A stretch of DNA of 64,000 nucleotides from Collinsella sp. AM18-10 (GTDB lineage Bacteria > Actinomycetota > Coriobacteriia > Coriobacteriales > Coriobacteriaceae), in contig NZ_QRJO01000001.1 in assembly GCF_003471585.1 (NCBI RefSeq), positions 310,001 to 374,000 on the forward strand. The letters are read 5' to 3'. The notes beneath the pieces are model-generated. The model made no database searches and was not told the origin of the DNA. It saw nothing but the letters and a program-made list of their open reading frames with translations. The translations under genes were made by a program, and so were the position numbers. Below, one piece after another: positions 59,138 through 64,000 of this stretch (positions are counted from its first letter, which is position 1; each line of letters begins with the position of its first letter).

Positions 59138-61168
59138 CTACAGCTCGTTGGCCGCGTGATATGCCGTGCGAATGGCGCTCGCAATATCGGCGGTGCGCTC
59201 GCCCGAGCAGTCACCCACGCAGGTCACGGGCACCGTCACGCCGTCCAGGTCAAACGCGTTGGCCTTGGAGCCCACGGCCATCACCACGTAATCGCAGGCG
59301 ATCTTCACCGGCTCCTCGGCGCCGTCCTCGGTGGTGCGAATGGCCTCCACGCCCTCGTCGGTAATGGCGGTCAGGCGGGTCTTCACGTGCTGCTCCACGT
59401 TGTGCTCTGCGAAGTCGCTCATGATCAGCGGCAGAATGGTCTCGGACTCGCCCGCGGCAATCTTGTCGAGCATCTCCACGATCGCCACCTCGCAACCGTG
59501 CTGCAGCAAGTACTCGGCAGTCTCGGTGCCCACCAGGCCACCGCCAATGACGGCGACGCGTCCCGTAAGCTCCACCTTGCCGGCCAGCACGTCCCAGCTC
59601 GAGACGACCTTCTCCGAATCGGCACCCGGAACGGGGATGACCACGTCGTGCGCGCCCACAGCCACAATCGCGGCGTCGGCGGCGTTGAGATCCTCGGCCG
59701 TAGCGGCATGGTTGAGCTCGACCTTCACGCCCAGGCCGGGCAGAATCTTCTCGTAGTACTCGACCGAGCGCATGATCTCGTCCTTGCGCGGAGGCGCGGC
59801 CGCCAGCACAATCTGACCGCCCAGATGATCGCTCGCCTCGTAGACGGTCACGTCGTAGCCGCGCTTGGCCGCCACGCGCGCGGCCTCCAGGCCGGCAATA
59901 CCGCCGCCCACCACGGCGATCTTCTTGTCGCCCTCGCCGGGCTTAATGGCGACGGTCGCCTCGTCGCCGTTCTCGGCATTGAGCACGCACGAGATGTACT
60001 GACGGTTTTGAATCGCGTCGACGCAGCCCTTGTTGCAGTTGAGGCACTCGCGGATGGGCTCACCCGTGGCGGCCTTGAGCGCAATGTCGGGGTCGCACAT
60101 GAGCGAGCGGCCGTACGCGACGATGTCGGCCGAACCGTCTTCCAGGATCTTCTCGCCCGCCTCGACCGAGACAACGCGGCCGACGGTTGCCACCGGCACG
60201 GAGACCAGGGCCTTGACGCGCTCGGCCACGGGCAGCGTCCAGTTGTAGGGCATGGCGCCCATGGGCGGAATGGTGTCGCCCATGTTGCCGGTGTGGTTGG
60301 CCTGCGCGACCTGGATCATGTCGATGCCGGCGCCCTCGAGCAGCTTGGCGAACTCGCAGGCCTCATCGGGCAGCAGACCGCCCTTGCCGCGCGTCGTGCC
60401 GTCGGGGTTCTCCATGATCACGGGGAGTTTGTACTCCACCATCAGCTCCGGCGCGGCCTCCTTAATGGCGGCGACGACCTCGAGTGCGTAGCGGACGCGG
60501 TTCTCGAACGAGCCGCCGTACTCGTCGGTGCGCTGGTTGAGGATGGCCGAGCACAGCGAACCCACCAGACGGTCGCCGTGGACCTCGATGGCGTCGATGC
60601 CAGCCTGCTGCGCGCGGGCGGCCGAGGCGGCGATAGCCTCCTTGATCTGGGTGAGCTGCTCCACGGTGGCCTCGTTCACAAAGTGCTGCATGTCGTGGTG
60701 CAGTTTGGCGTAGGCCTGCTTGCGGATCTCGTTGGACTCGGCCATTTTGGCGGCAAAGGTCTCCTCGTCGCCGGCGGCCTTGGCCTCCTGCGCAGCTTTC
60801 GCAGCGGCCATGGAGCCCATGACCATGCGGCCGACGCCGGGGACGTCGTACTCGGGGTGGAACAGCTGCAGGGCGATCTTGGCGCCGTACTTGTGGACGG
60901 CGTCGGCCAGTGCCTTAAACGTGGGGATCTGAGCGTCGGTCGCCAGCTTGGGCGTAGGGCTTGCGGTCATAACGGGAGCGACGTCGCCGATGACGATGTA
61001 GCTCACGCCGCCACGGGCCAGACGCTCGTAAAAGGCCAGGCTGCGCTCGCCGATGGAACCGTCGCGCTCCTCGTAGCCGGTGGTAAGCGGCGGGAACATA
61101 ATGCGGTTTTTGAGCTCAAGGGGGCCAACCGTAATGGGTTGAAGCAGCTTGGACGCAGGTGTGGTCAT
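59138..61168 (-). CDS. NADH:flavin oxidoreductase (OYE/dienoyl-CoA-reductase-like)
   Basis: A 676-residue flavo-iron-sulfur enzyme. The N-terminal TIM barrel (about 1-350) binds FMN (old yellow enzyme family, LKNRIMFPPLTTGY, AIEVHGDRLVGSLCSAILNQRTDEYGGSFENR). The [4Fe-4S] motif CLNCNKGC with a later Cys in ISCVLN follows, then a FAD/NAD(P)H domain (about 385-660, IAVVGGGIAGLEAARVAAKRG and VAVIGGGLVGTETAEYL). Relatives include 2,4-dienoyl-CoA reductase, enoate reductase, BaiCD/BaiH and trimethylamine dehydrogenase. ATG 61168 is chosen with AGGA six bases upstream; an ATG two codons earlier is possible. The substrate cannot be called. Three hairpin repeats lie upstream. Confidence 0.85.
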   Translation of the reverse strand: MTTPASKLLQPITVGPLELKNRIMFPPLTTGYEERDGSIGERSLAFYERLARGGVSYIVIGDVAPVMTASPTPKLATDAQIPTFKALADAVHKYGAKIALQLFHPEYDVPGVGRMVMGSMAAAKAAQEAKAAGDEETFAAKMAESNEIRKQAYAKLHHDMQHFVNEATVEQLTQIKEAIAASAARAQQAGIDAIEVHGDRLVGSLCSAILNQRTDEYGGSFENRVRYALEVVAAIKEAAPELMVEYKLPVIMENPDGTTRGKGGLLPDEACEFAKLLEGAGIDMIQVAQANHTGNMGDTIPPMGAMPYNWTLPVAERVKALVSVPVATVGRVVSVEAGEKILEDGSADIVAYGRSLMCDPDIALKAATGEPIRECLNCNKGCVDAIQNRQYISCVLNAENGDEATVAIKPGEGDKKIAVVGGGIAGLEAARVAAKRGYDVTVYEASDHLGGQIVLAAAPPRKDEIMRSVEYYEKILPGLGVKVELNHAATAEDLNAADAAIVAVGAHDVVIPVPGADSEKVVSSWDVLAGKVELTGRVAVIGGGLVGTETAEYLLQHGCEVAIVEMLDKIAAGESETILPLIMSDFAEHNVEQHVKTRLTAITDEGVEAIRTTEDGAEEPVKIACDYVVMAVGSKANAFDLDGVTVPVTCVGDCSGERTADIASAIRTAYHAANEL

Positions 61169-61304
61169 GGACATTCCTCTCTTGTAGGCGCGGCGGCGAT
61201 GATGCCGCGTAGTTGTCTAGAGGATATGACATGGGGGCACAGTGGCGCAACGGAAATCGGCAGACAGCAGGTAGCGGCAGGTGGATGGGGCGGGGCGGCC
61301 CGTC

Positions 61305-61527
61305 GGTTTGTCTCAATCTGTAACAGTTAGGCCCACTTTTGGCCTCCACCTGTTACAGATCGAGACAAACCAATCTAGCCTGCCGAAAGATCTAGATCTG
61401 TAACAGTTACTCAGTAAAAACCGTCCCTCGTGTTACAGATTTAGACAAACCGTCCAGGCGGGGACTCAACATCTCAATCTGTAACACCTAGCCGCCCAAA
61501 TCGGGTCTAGATGTTACAGATCGAGAT
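61305..61527. repeat. Three tandem TCTGTAACA...TGTTACAGA hairpins
   Basis: Inverted repeats at 61305-61371, 61389-61451 and 61471-61527. Each has an inner AATCTGTAACA/TGTTACAGAT(Y) stem and an outer TTGTCTC/GAGACAA-type stem, with 20-25-base loops of unrelated sequence. They fill most of the 61169-61616 gap between the oxidoreductase and the tRNA; no gene is seen there. Confidence 0.75.
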
Positions 61528-61576
61528 TTTGTTTGAGAGGCTGAGAATTGGACCGAAAAACACGGTCCCGGAATAA

Positions 61577-61607
61577 CAAAAAAGCTCGCCGGCTAGGCCG
61601 ACGAGCT
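61577..61607 (-). terminator. Rho-independent terminator of the initiator tRNA gene
   Basis: Minus-strand AGCTCGTCGGC-CTA-GCCGGCGAGCT followed by TTTTTTG, beginning ten bases after the tRNA CCA end. Confidence 0.9.
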
Positions 61608-61616
61608 GCAAGTTCT

Positions 61617-61693
61617 TGGTCGCGGGGGCAGGATTTGAACCTACGACCTCCGGGTTATGAGCCCGGCGAGCTACCAGACTGCTCCACCCCGCA
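61617..61693 (-). tRNA. Initiator tRNA-fMet (CAT)
   Basis: A 77-base minus-strand tRNA with CCA encoded. The anticodon loop CTCATAA is flanked by CCGGG/CCCGG, including the three G:C pairs diagnostic of initiators. D and T loops (AGCAGTCTGGTAGC; GTTCAAATCC) match bacterial tRNA-fMet closely. Position 1 is T and position 72 is G, a weak 1-72 pair in place of the more usual C1xA72 mismatch. The promoter has TTGCCG (61753-61748), a 17-base spacer and TAATAT (61730-61725). A strong terminator follows. Confidence 0.95.
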
Positions 61694-61724
61694 ATGTCTG
61701 GGCGCCTCATGTGCGCAAGAAAGA

Positions 61725-61753
61725 ATATTACGTGGGAGTTCGGTAAACGGCAA
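61725..61753 (-). promoter_or_regulatory. Promoter of the initiator tRNA gene
   Basis: TTGCCG (61753-61748), a 17-base spacer and TAATAT (61730-61725), giving a start about 25-30 bases before the mature tRNA 5' end (61693). Confidence 0.65.
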
Positions 61754-61889
61754 GGAAAATCTCGTAGAGCATAATTCCTTCATATTTAAACCTCTCAGCC
61801 CTTATCACCGTAAACGAATCACAGCCGAGCGCCGTCGATGGCACGTATACAATGGTGCGCGTCCTTTTATGCCGACACCGGGAGTAGAC

Positions 61890-62663
61890 ATGCTGCTCGC
61901 TATCGATATGGGAAACACGCAGACGGCCATGGGCTTGTTTGACGGAGACGAGCTGGTGCAGTCGTGGCGCATGCCCACCGACCGCTCCTATACCGCCGAC
62001 GAGATCCACGTGCGCCTGATGGGTTTCTTTAAGATGTACGGCCTCTCGCTCGATGCGGTCGATGCGATCGCCTTTGCGGGCGTGGTGCCGCAGCTCTCGC
62101 GCGAGTGGCACGCCGTGGCCGACCGCATCGCGGCGGATGCCATCGTCATCGGGCCGCAGACGGCTGCCGTGACCAAGCTGCGCGCGGCGCGCCCCCAAGC
62201 CGTAGGTGCCGACCGCGTCGCCAACGCCGTTGCGGCCGAGACTTTCTACGGCGCGCCGGCAATCGTGGTGGACTTTGGCACCGCGACCAATATCGACGTC
62301 ATCGATGAGGACGGTTATTACATTGGTGGGGCGATCGCGCCGGGCATCCGCATCTCCATGGACGCGCTTGCCACCCGAGCCGCCAAGCTCGCCAGCGTGC
62401 CGCTCGAGGCGCCCGAGCACGCCATCGGTCGCGATACCGAGGAGTGCATTAAGGTCGGCGCCGTGGTGGGCGCTGCCGCCATGGCCGAGGGCCTGGTCGC
62501 GCGCATGAAGCGCGAGCTGGGCCGCGAGGATGCCACCGTTATCGCCACGGGCGGTCTCGCCGGCATCGTCGCCGATTCGACCGACGCCTTCGACGTGGTC
62601 GACGGCCAACTCACCATCAAGGGCATCTGCGAAATCTACCGCCGCATGCAGGAGCTGGGATAG
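61890..62663 (+). CDS. coaX: Type III pantothenate kinase
   Basis: Phosphorylates pantothenate, the first step of coenzyme A synthesis. The 257 residues hold the acetokinase-fold motifs: N-terminal LLAIDMGNTQTAMGLF (phosphate 1), GADRVANAVAA (106-116, GADR with catalytic-site Asp108), VVDFGTATNIDVI (phosphate 2) and GGAIAPGI. The start ATG 61890 has GGGAG six bases upstream; longer in-frame versions back to 61548 would run through the tRNA and are rejected. A TATACAAT sequence around 61846 may be its -10 box. It converges on a biotin-ligase-like gene; birA and coaX are often neighbours in bacteria. Confidence 0.93.
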   Translation: MLLAIDMGNTQTAMGLFDGDELVQSWRMPTDRSYTADEIHVRLMGFFKMYGLSLDAVDAIAFAGVVPQLSREWHAVADRIAADAIVIGPQTAAVTKLRAARPQAVGADRVANAVAAETFYGAPAIVVDFGTATNIDVIDEDGYYIGGAIAPGIRISMDALATRAAKLASVPLEAPEHAIGRDTEECIKVGAVVGAAAMAEGLVARMKRELGREDATVIATGGLAGIVADSTDAFDVVDGQLTIKGICEIYRRMQELG

Positions 62664-62720
62664 AGCAGGGGCTTAAGTCGAGCACGCCCGATGTCACAGC
62701 CCCGCAAACGTTCGCCAAGC

Positions 62721-62847
62721 CTATTCCTCAAAACTGAAAAATTTTCAATTTTGAGGAATAGAGACTCCTCGAATACGCCCAGCGCAGCGATATCGTGCAT
62801 GTTTCCTATTCCTCAAAATCGAAAGATTTTCAGTTTTGAGGAATAGG
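62721..62847. repeat. Two near-identical 41-bp palindromes
   Basis: CTATTCCTCAAAA...TTTTGAGGAATAG occurs at 62721-62761 and again at 62806-62846. Each is a near-perfect hairpin with a TGAAAA/TTTTCA-type core. The two copies differ at only a few positions and lie 85 bases apart. They occupy the gap between the convergent coaX and biotin-ligase-like genes and could also act as terminators. Confidence 0.75.
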
Positions 62848-62944
62848 GTGCTGACAACCCATTCCCCAGACAACAAGACCCTCCCCAGCACAGGCCGAAG
62901 AGGGCTTCGTTGTCATCGCTATCTTTGAGCGCGGGCACCTCGCG

Positions 62945-63646
62945 TTACAGTCCGCGAATCCGTACGGCCTCGGGCGGAAACTCCTGCTCGCCGGCATCGG
63001 TCTTGATGGTCGCGCGGCCCCAGATGTCCAGGCCCGCAAACACACCGACCGCAAGCGGCAAGCCACTGGGCGACACCGCCGCGACCTGACGACCCAGCAG
63101 TGGCACCATATCGAAGTACTCGCCCAGCACGGGAGCCAGCGGACCGGCAGCGCCCTGTGGTGTGTTGGCGGCAACCGCCCAGGTGTCCACGCGGACCAGC
63201 ACGGCGGCGGCCAATGCCTCGATCAGCGCCTCATCTGCCATATCCACACCAAGCTCACCCAGCGCCGCACGCTCAATATCAACCGTCACCGCGGCAAACA
63301 TGCCCGCAGCACCGGCACCGCCGTTCACGGCAACACGCGCGAGTGACGTCTCAAACGCAGGCGCACCGCACACGATGTCACTCGGCCACTGGATACCCAC
63401 CTTACCGGCAAGGCCCAGGCCCGGCGTCGACGTCGTGCCCACGAGCGCGTCCATCATGCCCATCGCGGCCACAAACGGAAGACCGTGAAAGGCGTGCATG
63501 TTCACGTCGGGGCGAACGACCAGCGAAAACGTCAGCGAAGCATCGCCCGCGCTCCACGCGCACCAGCCCGCGGACACGCCCTCGCGGCCCGCGTCACGCG
63601 CCGCGTCGAGCTCGGTGCCGGCGGCAACAGCATTCATCTCGATCAT
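62945..63646 (-). CDS. Biotin/lipoate-ligase-fold protein lacking the usual active-site motifs
   Basis: A 233-residue protein resembling the catalytic domain of biotin-protein ligase BirA (SLTFSLVVRPDV, FVAAMGMMDAL, KVGIQWPSDIVCG, AAVTVDIERAALGE) plus a C-terminal beta domain (DMVPLLGRQVAAVSPSGLPLAVGVFAGLDIWGRATIKT). The canonical GRGRxGRxW biotinyl-AMP loop is absent; its place reads SAGWCAWSAGDAS. The KWPND motif is QWPSD, so the catalytic Lys is Gln. Activity as a biotin ligase is therefore doubtful. No N-terminal HTH is present. It begins immediately after the folK stop codon. The start may be 63646 or, three codons later, 63637. Confidence 0.6.
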   Translation of the reverse strand: MIEMNAVAAGTELDAARDAGREGVSAGWCAWSAGDASLTFSLVVRPDVNMHAFHGLPFVAAMGMMDALVGTTSTPGLGLAGKVGIQWPSDIVCGAPAFETSLARVAVNGGAGAAGMFAAVTVDIERAALGELGVDMADEALIEALAAAVLVRVDTWAVAANTPQGAAGPLAPVLGEYFDMVPLLGRQVAAVSPSGLPLAVGVFAGLDIWGRATIKTDAGEQEFPPEAVRIRGL

Positions 63647-64000
63647 CTACATGCGCCCCAATTCGCCCACGATATGGCCCACGCGGTCCTCGGGCTCCTT
63701 GACCTCGACGCCGTTGTAGCGGAAGAACCGCGCCGGATCGTGCATCAGATCCTCGAGCGGCACCAGCACAAAGTCGCGCTCGCCGATCAGCGGATGCGGC
63801 AGGCGCAGCTTTTTGCCCCCGTGGGTCTCGCCGTCCATCCACAGCAGATCCAAGTCGATGGTGCGCGGACCGTTGGCCTTGGCCTTTTTGGAGCGGTCGC
63901 GACCCAGCTCGGCCTCGATCTTCATGAGCTCGTCGAGCAGCACCAGCGGCGCCAACTCGGTCTTGATCTCGATGACGGCGTTGGCAAACGCGTCCTGGCG
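63647..64000 (-). CDS. folK: HPPK (folate biosynthesis), C-terminal part
   Basis: The C-terminal 117 residues of 6-hydroxymethyl-7,8-dihydropterin pyrophosphokinase; the N-terminus lies beyond the right edge. Conserved blocks are LMKIEAELGRDR, the catalytic GPRTIDLDLLWMDGE with the two Mg-binding Asp, and LRLPHPLIGERDFVLVPLEDL. The enzyme makes the dihydropterin pyrophosphate used by dihydropteroate synthase. It may be fused to FolB upstream, as in some Actinobacteria, which cannot be seen here. The biotin-ligase-like gene follows directly. Confidence 0.88.
   Translation of the reverse strand, partial: RQDAFANAVIEIKTELAPLVLLDELMKIEAELGRDRSKKAKANGPRTIDLDLLWMDGETHGGKKLRLPHPLIGERDFVLVPLEDLMHDPARFFRYNGVEVKEPEDRVGHIVGELGRM

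Noticed and set aside
59156..61330. A 724-residue plus-strand frame opposite the flavin oxidoreductase
   Set aside because: Antisense shadow of a gene with FMN, Fe-S and FAD motifs.
61548..61889. Long N-terminal extension of coaX back to 61548
   Set aside because: It would run through the initiator tRNA and its terminator; ATG 61890 has GGGAG and the family start motif.

Overview
The window looks like a chromosomal piece of a high-GC, anaerobic gut actinobacterium of the class Coriobacteriia, most likely Collinsella or a close relative. This is inferred from codon and base use, gene families (NRAMP-related Mg transporter, Ech-type hydrogenase, many split sugar-catabolic operons) and gene style; no marker gene was compared. 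Most genes lie on the minus strand. No rRNA, CRISPR array or intact transposon was seen.

Layout. 1-3.8 kb: the start of a DUF4867 gene, then a BglG/LicT-type antiterminator, a PTS EIIBC permease and an esterase, preceded by an antiterminator-target/terminator leader. 3.9-4.4 kb: luxS. 4.5-10.6 kb: a LacI-controlled sugar operon (isomerase-like protein, two-subunit transketolase, FGGY kinase). 10.8-12.8 kb: ribokinase plus nucleoside hydrolase. 13-15.2 kb: acyltransferase-3/SGNH envelope enzyme. 15.3-18.4 kb: NRAMP-related transporter with an MgtE-like sensor protein behind a long structured leader. 18.8-24.5 kb: a polysaccharide-deacetylase-like protein lacking its metal ligands, PRC-barrel and YtxH-like proteins, a stand-alone domain resembling the N domain of cyanophycin synthetase, a CNNM/CorC protein and a hemolysin-III protein. 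24.7-27 kb: a membrane-anchored alpha/beta hydrolase and a DUF362 ferredoxin protein. 27.2-36.2 kb: a MacB-like ABC pair, an ABC-2 export system and a divergent two-component system. 36.8-42.5 kb: a five-gene Ech-type [NiFe] hydrogenase operon in which the two membrane subunits are fused. 43.8-57.3 kb: a four-gene operon with three membrane-anchored exported proteins and a 3555-residue GLUG-repeat secreted protein. 57.6-64 kb: DUF4143 ATPase, large flavin oxidoreductase, initiator tRNA, coaX, a degenerate biotin-ligase-like protein and the end of folK.

The intergenic regions are unusually rich in repeats. They include REP-like palindromes built around GGGGACAG/GGGGACGTTC that sit on gene stop codons, a second GTAGTCAATTTGGGACGGG family, and two inverted ~155-bp elements whose 28-bp arms differ in sequence but keep pairing. 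There are also three tandem TCTGTAACA hairpins, two 41-bp palindromes, a MITE-like element, a 20-bp tandem array and a 23-bp tandem array.

The best candidates for something undescribed are the covarying 155-bp elements, the giant-adhesin operon, the EchA-EchB fusion hydrogenase and the Mg transporter/sensor pair with its leader.
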